The notes under the pieces are model-generated. The model did no database searches, was not told where the DNA came from, and worked only from the letters and a program-made list of their open reading frames with translations. A DNA stretch of 64,000 bases from Bacteroidota bacterium (GTDB lineage: Bacteria > Bacteroidota > Ignavibacteria > Ignavibacteriales > Melioribacteraceae): the NCBI GenBank assembly GCA_023397505.1, contig JAEWUC010000005.1:186001-250000 (forward strand). The letters run 5' to 3'. A program made the translations under genes and the position numbers. Below are positions 10,473 through 18,182 of this stretch, piece by piece (the stretch's first letter is position 1; every line of letters begins with the position of its first letter).

Positions 10473-11714
10473 CTATTTCCTCAGGCCAGGAACTTCAACA
10501 ACAAAAAAATCAGCTGCCCCGGCGGTTAATATTTTATATTCGGTAAGGGTAGCTGGGATAAGAAATGATTCGCCGCTGAAAAATTCTTGATTAAAATCTG
10601 CATTGTTAAATTTTCCGCTTACAGATATACTACCTTCTGTTACTAAATAAACTGCAGGACTGTTATTTGTTTTACAAACCATTTCAAAGTTTTGTTTTTT
10701 ATAAAATGCAGAAATTACAAATTCATTAGCATTCGTTTGATATAATACATTACCGTCATTCATTTCGGAATTTATTATATGATATTTCTTAAAATCGAAT
10801 CGAATTATGTCCAAAAGCGTATCCACATCTTTAAATTTTTCAGTTAATCCGGCTCGAACTACATTATCGGAATTTGCCATACATTCTATAATGTTGCCTT
10901 TAAGATAAGCATGCGGAACACCGGCATCGGTGAATATTGCCTGTTTGGATTTTAATTCTATTAGATTAAAAAAGAAAAACGATAGCAAACCAACATCCGG
11001 GCCGTAACGTTCGTATTGTTTAATGAATTGATTTTCTTCAGGTGTCAACAGAGTCTTCGCTTTTAATCGTGTCGAGATATTATATATACAATTATTCAAA
11101 AGCTCTTTTCTTTCTTCACTTTTCATCATTGCAGAGTATAACTTCTCAACATTTCTTTTATTTATGACGGAATCCTTTTCATTGAAAATATTTTCAAGCA
11201 ATTCTTTTCCAATAAATTCTTCCAGTTCAGGCAAGCTTTTAATGTTAGTTATAATTTCTTCTATCGGTCTGAAGCCGGCAATTGCAGTTAACGAATCGAT
11301 AGCGATTGCTATTTCCGGTTTGTGATTATCATCCGGATAATTTTTAGGATCTTTTGCATGAAGAGTTTTTGCTTGTTCTTTATCCGGGTGCGTTTGGATT
11401 GATAAAGCTTCGGCGGCAGATAATACTTTTAAAAGGAATGGAAATTTTCCTCTAAATTTTCTACATGCATAATCTCCCAAAATTTCTTTTGCATGATTTT
11501 CGATTAATTTATTAAGAGGTATTTTTTTCCCTTCAATTTCAATTTCCGACGGCGCTTTTGGATGTGCACCAATCCATAACTCGGCATAAGGTTTGTCTTT
11601 TTCTGCGTTGATGCCGATTAATTTTGGAATGAATGCATCTTCATTCTTTGTTCCCCAATCATAATGTTGGATACTATTATACAATTTAAAAGGTCTGTTA
11701 AAAATGCCGCTCAT
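10473..11714 (-). CDS. manA: Mannose-6-phosphate isomerase, type I
   Basis: This 413-residue, probably zinc-dependent enzyme interconverts mannose 6-phosphate and fructose 6-phosphate in the cytoplasm. The N-terminus has the family's IQHYDWGTK, followed by ELWIGAHPKAPS and the metal-binding region LSIQTHPDKEQA. The second metal-site segment, with GVPHAYLKGNIIECMANSDN, and a C-terminal cupin half are both present, and the length is normal for type I enzymes. It is the last gene of the galactose operon, 55 bases after galT and in the same orientation. In this context it may serve mannose released with galactose from mixed glycans, but the sequence does not show that. Confidence 0.93.
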   Translation of the reverse strand: MSGIFNRPFKLYNSIQHYDWGTKNEDAFIPKLIGINAEKDKPYAELWIGAHPKAPSEIEIEGKKIPLNKLIENHAKEILGDYACRKFRGKFPFLLKVLSAAEALSIQTHPDKEQAKTLHAKDPKNYPDDNHKPEIAIAIDSLTAIAGFRPIEEIITNIKSLPELEEFIGKELLENIFNEKDSVINKRNVEKLYSAMMKSEERKELLNNCIYNISTRLKAKTLLTPEENQFIKQYERYGPDVGLLSFFFFNLIELKSKQAIFTDAGVPHAYLKGNIIECMANSDNVVRAGLTEKFKDVDTLLDIIRFDFKKYHIINSEMNDGNVLYQTNANEFVISAFYKKQNFEMVCKTNNSPAVYLVTEGSISVSGKFNNADFNQEFFSGESFLIPATLTEYKILTAGAADFFVVEVPGLRK

Positions 11715-11769
11715 TGTTTATCCAATGTTTTAACGTGACAAAGATAAGATTTTGGCTGATAGTATTTTA

Positions 11770-12822
11770 CTACACTTTATTTTTTTTATTATGAATTACA
11801 GGAAGTTCTCTCAAAACTTTTGCGCTTTGTTCAGGTGTTATGTCTCTTTGCGGTTCTGCTAGCATTTCGTAACCGACCATGAATTTTTTTATGCTCGCAG
11901 ATCTTAAAAGCGGCGGGTAAAAATGCATATGAAAATGCCATTCCGGGTAATCCTTTCCGTCCGTTGGCGCTTGATGCAAACCGGAAGAATACGGAAATGA
12001 AGTGTTGAACAAATTATCATACTTTGCGGTAATAATTTTTATAATATTGGCAAAATCTTTCTTCTCTGTTTCTTTAAGATTAAGAATGCTTGTAATTCTT
12101 CTATTTGAAACAATAATTGTTTCGAAAGGCCAGACTGCCCAAAAAGGAACAAGTACCGCGAACGATTTATTAAGATAAACTATTCTCTCCTTAAGCTTTA
12201 ACTCAAGTTTCAGATAATCATAAAGCAGACTTTTACCGTTTTCCTTAAAATACTTTTTAAAATTCTTCAATTCCTTTTGGGATTCCATAGGAATACTTTC
12301 CTGCGCCCAAATCTGGCAATGAGGATGGGGATTGCTGTTGCCCATCATTGCGCCTTTGTTCTCAAAAATCTGCACGTGCTTTATTGTAGAATTATTACCG
12401 AGCTGCTTAAATTCATCCTGCCATGTTGTAATAACATTATAAATATCTTTTTCATCCATTTCGGCAAGAGTTAAATCGTGTCGTGGTGAAAAATTAACTA
12501 CTCTGCAAATTCCTTTCTCGCTTTTGGCAACTAATAAATTATTCGAATTGATTTTAGTTGAAGGGATATTATCAAGCAGTGCCGAGAAATCATTTGTAAA
12601 AACGAATGTGTTTTTGTAGTCGGGATTTTTCTCGCCGTTTGCTCTAATATTTCCTGGACACAAATAACATTCAGGATCGTAAATGGGTTTTGTATTTTTT
12701 GACGGTTCGAATACTTCTCCCTGCCATGGTCTTTTTGTTCTGTGCGGAGAAACCAAAACCCATTCCCCGGTTAAAATATTTTTTCTTCTATGGGGATAAA
12801 TATTGTAATTATTTCGTTGCAA
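11770..12822 (-). CDS. galT: Galactose-1-phosphate uridylyltransferase
   Basis: This is the second step of the Leloir pathway: it exchanges galactose 1-phosphate with UDP-glucose to give UDP-galactose and glucose 1-phosphate. The 350-residue protein shows the zinc-site Cys pair in CYLCPGN, the catalytic HPH triad in SNPHPHCQIWA, the upstream VQIFENKGAMMG and the C-terminal HFHMHFYPP metal/nucleotide segment. The start is TTG at 12822, inside the last codons of galK (14-base overlap); no alternative ATG exists before the conserved region, so translational coupling to galK is likely. Epimerase galE is not in the window and must be encoded elsewhere. Confidence 0.95.
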   Translation of the reverse strand: MQRNNYNIYPHRRKNILTGEWVLVSPHRTKRPWQGEVFEPSKNTKPIYDPECYLCPGNIRANGEKNPDYKNTFVFTNDFSALLDNIPSTKINSNNLLVAKSEKGICRVVNFSPRHDLTLAEMDEKDIYNVITTWQDEFKQLGNNSTIKHVQIFENKGAMMGNSNPHPHCQIWAQESIPMESQKELKNFKKYFKENGKSLLYDYLKLELKLKERIVYLNKSFAVLVPFWAVWPFETIIVSNRRITSILNLKETEKKDFANIIKIITAKYDNLFNTSFPYSSGLHQAPTDGKDYPEWHFHMHFYPPLLRSASIKKFMVGYEMLAEPQRDITPEQSAKVLRELPVIHNKKNKV

Positions 12823-13984
12823 AAGTTTTCTCTTTGATTATTTCTGTTCCGTTGCTGATTTTTGAGCAGTAGACTTTGGGTTCAAAGCCAAATTTTTCTG
12901 CGTATTCTTTTTTCACCAATTCCGATACTGAATCGACTGCATTATTTTCAACTAAATTAATTGTACATCCTCCAAAACCGCCGCCCATCATACGCGAGCC
13001 GTAAACATTTTCATTATCTTTTGTCAAACTTACAAGATAATCAAGCTCTTCGCAGCTGACTTCGTAATCATTGCTTAAACCATCATGCGTTTCGTTCATA
13101 AATTTTCCGAATTCTCTTAAATCTCCTTTTGTCAAAGATATGCATGCATTAAGAAGTCTTTCATTTTCTTCAACAGCATATTTGCATCTTTTAAACACAA
13201 CCGGGTCCAATCTTGTTTTATATTCGTTAATAAGTTTTACCGAAACATTACGAAGACTGCGAACTTCCGGATAATTTTTTTTGATTACTTCAACTCCTAT
13301 GCTGCATTCTTTTCTTCGCTGGTTATATTCCGAAGATGCAAGCGAATGAGAAACACATGTATCGAACAATACAATTGAAACATTTTCAAAATCAAACGGA
13401 TAATACTTATAATTCAACGATTCACAATCTATTTGCAGTACATTTCCTTTCTTTCCGAAAATATTTATGAACTGATCCATAATGCCGCATTTAACGCCGA
13501 CAAATTCATTCTCCGCTTTTTGCGACAACTTTACAAGAGTTAGTTTATCTATGTTCAAATTATAAATGTGATCCAATGAAAAAGCCAAGCCTGCTTCTAT
13601 CGCGGCTGATGACGATAGTCCTGCGCCAATAGGAATATCACCCCCGAACACACAATTAAAACCGCTAATTTTATACCCTGATTTATTTAGTTGATCAACA
13701 ACACCCATCAAATAATTCGGCCAAATTTTGTTTGAGAATTCCGGCTTGGAAACTGTGAATTCAAAATAATCATCAAGATCAACAGCAAATAAAGAACATC
13801 TATCATCTTCTCTTGGTGCAACAGCAAAATAGACCGCTTTATCAATTGCTGCAGGAAGAACAAAACCATTATTATAATCCGTGTGTTCTCCTATTAAATT
13901 AACTCTTCCGGGAGAACGCACCATTAAAGGTTCGGTATTAAATAATTCTTTAAACTTTTTTTCTACCGATTTTATTATCTCCAT
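12809..13984 (-). CDS. galK: Galactokinase
   Basis: A GHMP-family kinase that phosphorylates galactose with ATP to galactose 1-phosphate. Its 391 residues are the usual length. The galactokinase signature is near the N-terminus (GRVNLIGEHTDYNNGFVLP), the ATP-binding glycine/serine loop is GAGLSSSAAIEAG, and the third GHMP motif is MMGGGFGGCTIN near the C-terminus. An AGGAG ribosome site precedes the ATG. It lies between a small membrane protein gene and galT, overlapping galT by 14 bases. It is part of the operon that begins with a LacI regulator and a sodium/sugar symporter. Confidence 0.96.
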   Translation of the reverse strand: MEIIKSVEKKFKELFNTEPLMVRSPGRVNLIGEHTDYNNGFVLPAAIDKAVYFAVAPREDDRCSLFAVDLDDYFEFTVSKPEFSNKIWPNYLMGVVDQLNKSGYKISGFNCVFGGDIPIGAGLSSSAAIEAGLAFSLDHIYNLNIDKLTLVKLSQKAENEFVGVKCGIMDQFINIFGKKGNVLQIDCESLNYKYYPFDFENVSIVLFDTCVSHSLASSEYNQRRKECSIGVEVIKKNYPEVRSLRNVSVKLINEYKTRLDPVVFKRCKYAVEENERLLNACISLTKGDLREFGKFMNETHDGLSNDYEVSCEELDYLVSLTKDNENVYGSRMMGGGFGGCTINLVENNAVDSVSELVKKEYAEKFGFEPKVYCSKISNGTEIIKEKTFATK

Positions 13985-13994
13985 TCAACATCTC

Positions 13995-14198
13995 CTATTC
14001 AACAATTTGTTTGCGGGTTTTTAGGAATAATATACCTCCGAATATAAACATGATTATACCCCACCAAATATTTGGATGTGTTTCCGAAAGTATTGTTTTA
14101 ACTTGGGGCGGATTTGCAAGCAAATACAAACCTGTTGCAAAAATAATTGCACCCATAACTAAAAGTATTAATCCAACGAAATACCAAATTGGTTTCAT
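13995..14198 (-). CDS. Small two-helix membrane protein of the galactose operon
   Basis: I do not recognise this 67-residue protein as a named family. It has two clear membrane-spanning segments (about residues 5-27 and 44-60) separated by a short polar loop and a basic C-terminal tail. An AGGAG site precedes the ATG, and the gene fits tightly between the symporter (47 bases) and galK (10 bases), so it is very likely expressed. Co-transcription with the symporter suggests a small accessory subunit or stabiliser, but that is inference from position only. Confidence 0.7.
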   Translation of the reverse strand: MKPIWYFVGLILLVMGAIIFATGLYLLANPPQVKTILSETHPNIWWGIIMFIFGGILFLKTRKQIVE

Positions 14199-14245
14199 TT
14201 ATTTTCTCCTATTAAACTCTTTCAAAAATTATCTACCAATCAATT

Positions 14246-15907
14246 TTACCAGAATAAAATATTAAGTAGAACAAAAATTATTAATGATATTAAGGCAATA
14301 AATTCAGGACGTTTAATAAATGGCAGATGTGTATCGTGTTCTTCTTTTGTTAACCCTTTAACCAAACCAACAAGTTCTTCTTTTGGTTTTTTCTTTGTTA
14401 CAAGACTTATGACAATTGTTAATACAAAACAAATAAGCCATGCCCACCACGCCCGCCAAAAATTTGCAGCCATATCACTTTGCACACTAGACATTGTTAT
14501 TATGCTTTCGTTAAACCATTGGAATTTTACGCCGAGCCACATTAAAAATGATGTTAACATTCCAACAACAAGTCCCCAAAACGCACCGTTGGGAGTAATC
14601 CACCATACAAACATACCCAAGAGCATCGTAGCAAAAAGCGGGGCGTTGACCCACGAAAAAATTGCCTGCATATAATCCATTATACTCGGAAAACTTTTTG
14701 CCCAGTATGCTGTACCGAGTGAAATAATCACGCCAACTATTGTAGAAGCACGACCCATTTTAAGTAAATGTGCATCCGACGCTTTTTTATTTAAGACTGA
14801 TTTGTAAATATCGTAAGTCCATACAGTATTAAATGCACTGATGTTTCCTGCTTGCCCGGCCATAAAACCTGCAAGTAAAGCCGTAATCCCTAACCCGACT
14901 AATCCGGTCGGATAATATCTTTTAATCAAAAGCGGGAGAGCCGAATCGTAATTAACTTGCCCTCCGTCTTCAAGCAATTTATATCCGCTGCTGGGATCGT
15001 TGGAAAGTGCAATAGCTATTAAACCGGCAAGAATAACAATGAAAGGCAAAGCCATTTTAAAAAATGATGCGAGTAGTGGCGTTATTCTCGCGGCTCGCAA
15101 ATCTTTTGCTGAGAAAGCTCTTTGAACCACAAGGAAATCAGTCGTCCAATAACCGAAAGACAAAACAAAGCCGAGTCCTAAAACAATTCCTGCCCAATGA
15201 ATCAACATTCCGTTTTGTGTAGGATCGCCTGATGTTGACCACAAAGTATTCATTGATTCGGGCAGCCTGCTTAATATTTGATCAACACTTCCTATTTCAA
15301 TAATGCCAAGAATTGAAACAAGAAATAGTCCGAACCAAATCAAAAAGAATTGAATTATTTCAGTAAATATGGCGGACATCAATCCGCTCAGCGTAACATA
15401 TGCCGCTACAGTTATTGCTGAAACCCACATACTGTAATCCCAATTCCATCCAAGAAAAGTATGAAGCACAAGCGCCATTGCATAGAGATTTATGCCGGAA
15501 ACGAGCAAAGTCATAATGGCAAAAGCTATTCCGTTTAGCACACGTGTTTTTTCGTCAAACCTAAGTTTAAGATAACCCGGTATAGATTTTATTTTGCTGC
15601 TGTAATAAAACGGCATCATATATATGCCGAGAAAAATCATTGCAGGTATGGCGCCAATCCAGTAAAAATGTGCAACGTACATTCCATACTTAAATGTATT
15701 ACCTGTCATTCCTAAAAGTTCAAGTGCTCCAAGATTTGCAGATAAAAACGCGAGCCCTGCAACCCACGAAGAATTTTTTCGTCCGGCGAGAAAAAAATCC
15801 TCTTCACTTTTTGTGAATTTTTTAAGATAAAAACCTATGCCCAGTACAAAGGCAAAATAGATTATTATAATAACCCAATCGATAATGGTTAATCCAATGG
15901 CTTCCAT
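14246..15907 (-). CDS. Sodium:solute (galactose-type) symporter
   Basis: An inner-membrane sodium-coupled sugar importer of the SSS family, 553 residues with about 14 predicted membrane helices. The N-terminal half closely follows the vSGLT/SGLT pattern: IDWVIIIIYF, the SEEDFFLAGRKNSSWVAGLAFLSANLGALELLGM stretch containing the first-helix sodium-site region, and KSIPGYLKLRFD. It ends with a last helix after HLPFIKRPEF. It is the first structural gene after lacI, followed by the small membrane protein, galK and galT, so galactose is the likely substrate. An AAGGAAAT ribosome site precedes the ATG. A related substrate such as glucose or mixed hexoses cannot be excluded. Confidence 0.92.
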   Translation of the reverse strand: MEAIGLTIIDWVIIIIYFAFVLGIGFYLKKFTKSEEDFFLAGRKNSSWVAGLAFLSANLGALELLGMTGNTFKYGMYVAHFYWIGAIPAMIFLGIYMMPFYYSSKIKSIPGYLKLRFDEKTRVLNGIAFAIMTLLVSGINLYAMALVLHTFLGWNWDYSMWVSAITVAAYVTLSGLMSAIFTEIIQFFLIWFGLFLVSILGIIEIGSVDQILSRLPESMNTLWSTSGDPTQNGMLIHWAGIVLGLGFVLSFGYWTTDFLVVQRAFSAKDLRAARITPLLASFFKMALPFIVILAGLIAIALSNDPSSGYKLLEDGGQVNYDSALPLLIKRYYPTGLVGLGITALLAGFMAGQAGNISAFNTVWTYDIYKSVLNKKASDAHLLKMGRASTIVGVIISLGTAYWAKSFPSIMDYMQAIFSWVNAPLFATMLLGMFVWWITPNGAFWGLVVGMLTSFLMWLGVKFQWFNESIITMSSVQSDMAANFWRAWWAWLICFVLTIVISLVTKKKPKEELVGLVKGLTKEEHDTHLPFIKRPEFIALISLIIFVLLNILFW

Positions 15908-16009
15908 TAATCATTTCCTTTTGTTTAGATTTTTTGAATTAAAATTCCTTTTAAGACAAAACTTACTTAATCAGTTACTTGATACTTCTTCTAATAATCA
16001 GTATTAATT

Positions 16010-17017
16010 TTATGTAGATCCTCTTGCAATCAAACTCGAATTTAACACAATCGTTTTGAACTGATTTTTCTTATTTGGGTTTTCGATTATGTCAATTAAA
16101 ATCTCCGCGGCTTTTTTGCCCATTTCAAATGACGGTTGATCAACCGTTGTTAATTGCGGATTAACAAGAGTTGTAATTTTGTTGTTTGAAAATCCTACAA
16201 TGCCAATATCATCGGGAATTCTCAATCCGGCTTCTTGAATTCTTTGATATGCACCAATTGCAACAGGATCGTTAATACAAAAAACCGAATCGGGAATATT
16301 CTGCGAATTGATTAGGTTATCCATACAACTATAACCATCGGTTTCGTGCATTCCTCCAAGATAAATCATTTCTTGTTCGCGCGTACAACCGGCAGATTTT
16401 AAAGCAGTCAAATATCCATTAAGCCTTTTTTTACAAACATCAAGCTCCTGTGGTCCGGCAAAATGAGCAATCTTTTTATATCCCTTATTAATAAGATGTT
16501 GAACGGCGATAAAAGCACTTTTCTCATCATCAATAATAATTTTGTTTGCATCAACATCTTCACATACTCTATCAAAAAAAACGACGGGGATACCTCTATC
16601 AATTAGTGTTTTAAAATGATCTCCGGTACTTGTCTGTTGCGAAATTGAAACTATTACTCCTGCCACCCTATGATGCATTAAAGCATTGGTGTTTACTATT
16701 TCTCTTTCAAAACTCTCGTTTGATTGACAAAGAATAATTGTATAACCGGATTCATAAGCAATGTCTTCAATGCCGCTAATAGCAGTTGAAAAAAAATCAT
16801 GTTTGATTTCAGGTACAATTACGCCAATTGTTGTAGTCCTATTATTTTTCAAGCTTTGCGCAATTGGGTTTGGTGAATAATTAAGTTTTTGGGCAAGAGT
16901 TTTTACTTTTTCCTTTGTTTGTGCACTTATATCAGGGTGGTTACTTAGTGCTCTGGAAACAGTTGATGCCGATAGTTTTAATTTTTTTGCAATGTCTTTT
17001 AAAGTATTATGTCTCAT
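16010..17017 (-). CDS. LacI-family transcription regulator of the galactose operon
   Basis: This DNA-binding repressor of about 335 residues has an N-terminal helix-turn-helix (TLKDIAKKLKLSASTVSRALSNHPDIS), a hinge helix (NPIAQSLKN) and a periplasmic-binding-protein-like effector domain starting at TTTIGVIVPEIKHDFFS. I prefer the ATG at 17017 because it gives the usual short lead into the helix-turn-helix; a TTG at 17026 in the same frame is the alternative. It is the first gene of the galactose operon, 102 bases before the symporter, and a perfect 12-base operator palindrome lies 17 bases upstream. This implies that it represses itself and the whole operon until a galactose-derived inducer binds. 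Confidence 0.93.
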   Translation of the reverse strand: MRHNTLKDIAKKLKLSASTVSRALSNHPDISAQTKEKVKTLAQKLNYSPNPIAQSLKNNRTTTIGVIVPEIKHDFFSTAISGIEDIAYESGYTIILCQSNESFEREIVNTNALMHHRVAGVIVSISQQTSTGDHFKTLIDRGIPVVFFDRVCEDVDANKIIIDDEKSAFIAVQHLINKGYKKIAHFAGPQELDVCKKRLNGYLTALKSAGCTREQEMIYLGGMHETDGYSCMDNLINSQNIPDSVFCINDPVAIGAYQRIQEAGLRIPDDIGIVGFSNNKITTLVNPQLTTVDQPSFEMGKKAAEILIDIIENPNKKNQFKTIVLNSSLIARGST

Positions 17018-17034
17018 TTTTCTCAAAGGTTACC

Positions 17035-17046
17035 GCAAACGTTTGC
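17035..17046. promoter_or_regulatory. LacI-type operator GCAAACGTTTGC
   Basis: A perfect 12-base palindrome with the central CG typical of LacI/GalR-family operators, 17 bases upstream of the lacI ATG. No second copy was found before the symporter, so control of the whole operon from this one site is the simplest reading. Confidence 0.8.
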
Positions 17047-17133
17047 AAAATGCAAATTGTTGTTAACCTATGCAAGTTAATTTTGCCTTACATGTTTAGA
17101 ATTTTATCCTATAGAAAAATCTTTTACAATCTC

Positions 17134-17453
17134 TGCGGTAAAATTTCAAATGGAATAAACTGAGCTTGGTTCTTCTAACCCATTAAAGAAGCAGATAAAA
17201 CTATCTGCCCACTTTATCTATTGCTTGAACACTTACCAAACATTTCTCGTTAAATGCTTTTCAGAATAATTCGACCAAATGATTAAGTATTTATAGTAGA
17301 ATTCCGTTATCAAATCATGCTAATGTCCCTTCACACTCGATTTGTAATTTAATAAGATTGTCGACTTCAAGAACATTAATTTTATTTTTATCAATAACTT
17401 TTACAGTAATAAAATAAATGTCATTTCGGGTATAATAGTCATTTTGTGCTGCT
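17134..17453 (-). pseudogene. C-terminal remnant of a GH2 beta-galactosidase
   Basis: Minus-strand translation gives AAQNDYYTRNDIYFITVKV, then VIDKNKINVLEVDNLIKLQI, ECEGTLA-stop-FDNGILL, later KAFNEKCLVSVQAIDKVG and, after a +1 shift, IVLSASLMG-stop-KNQAQF. This matches the end domain of GH2 beta-galactosidases, where a [V/I]TVxVxDK...VPxADNLIKFxIEGPGxIAGxxNG block is followed by KAFNGKCLVIVQ...GKI. Several in-frame stops and at least one frameshift are present, and the catalytic domains are absent. The fragment abuts the transposase remnant, which probably broke the gene. It lies directly upstream of the galactose operon, which it would have supplied with galactose. Family recognition is from memory of the motif; a profile search would settle it. 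Confidence 0.7.
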
Positions 17454-17467
17454 GAAATAGTCAATAA

Positions 17468-18165
17468 TTATTTTGGTTTAAGAAAAAAGTACCATAGAAA
17501 ATATTTTTTGTTTATTGGTTTTTGATAAACCGCGATGTAAGCGGTAGTGTTCTTTGAGACGACTGAAGTAACCTTCTAATGCATTGGTTGAGCGGGGTAT
17601 CTTAAAGTTATCTAAGTAACGAAACATACTTGGAAGAGCTTTGAGTAACATGCTTCTTGCACGAATGATATCGCTAAATACCCGTCCACGATTGGTTGAA
17701 GTTTTTATTCCTAAACCAAATCGTCTTTCCCATGCATTAACACCGCATTGAACCCATCATATATACCTCTGGGTCTACGTAAATAAGTTCCATCAAAAAT
17801 CAAGTGTTTAATAGTTAATAAATCAGCTTCCATTTGAGGAGATGTTTAATCAAGCCAGTATTGTATAACACGTCTTGCTGTTGATTGACTGACTCTGTCC
17901 ATTCGAGCTAATTCTCTTACACTGTAACCTTCTTCTATCCACAGCTTAAATCAATTGTATCGTCGAGAAGATTTTTTTTCCTGAACGCCAAGAGTAACTT
18001 CTATGACAACTAAAACAGTAAAGTGTTTTTTTTCATCATTCTCACTTGTTTTTAGTTTCTTCACAGTAACTTAATATCAAAGAACATCTTATAGCTATTT
18101 TAACAACTCTTTTTGACTATGATACCTATTACGACCGGATTTTATACTTGTTCTATCTGCTTCAA
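17468..18165 (-). pseudogene. Decayed DDE transposase with zinc-ribbon start and internal deletion
   Basis: Minus-strand fragments in shifting frames read SGRNRYHSQKELL, then TLYCFSCHRSYSWRSGKKN (zinc-ribbon-like Cys pair), LWIEEGYSVRELARMDRVSQ (helix-turn-helix), IFDGTYLRRPRGIYDGF (first catalytic Asp) and finally STNALEGYFSRLKEHYRLHRG before KPK-stop (last catalytic Glu in NALEGYF). An eight-A run near 18030 seems to hold one extra base, TAA and TGA stops interrupt the frame, and the segment with the second Asp is missing. This looks like an insertion-sequence transposase dead for some time; terminal inverted repeats are no longer convincing. It sits between the GH2 remnant and the GH31 gene. 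Confidence 0.75.
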
Positions 18166-18182
18166 TAGTAATTATTTATAAA

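Noticed and set aside
17455..18182. Terminal inverted repeats of the decayed transposase element
   Set aside because: Only short AT-rich similarities such as AATAATTA are visible at the two ends; not enough to set element borders.
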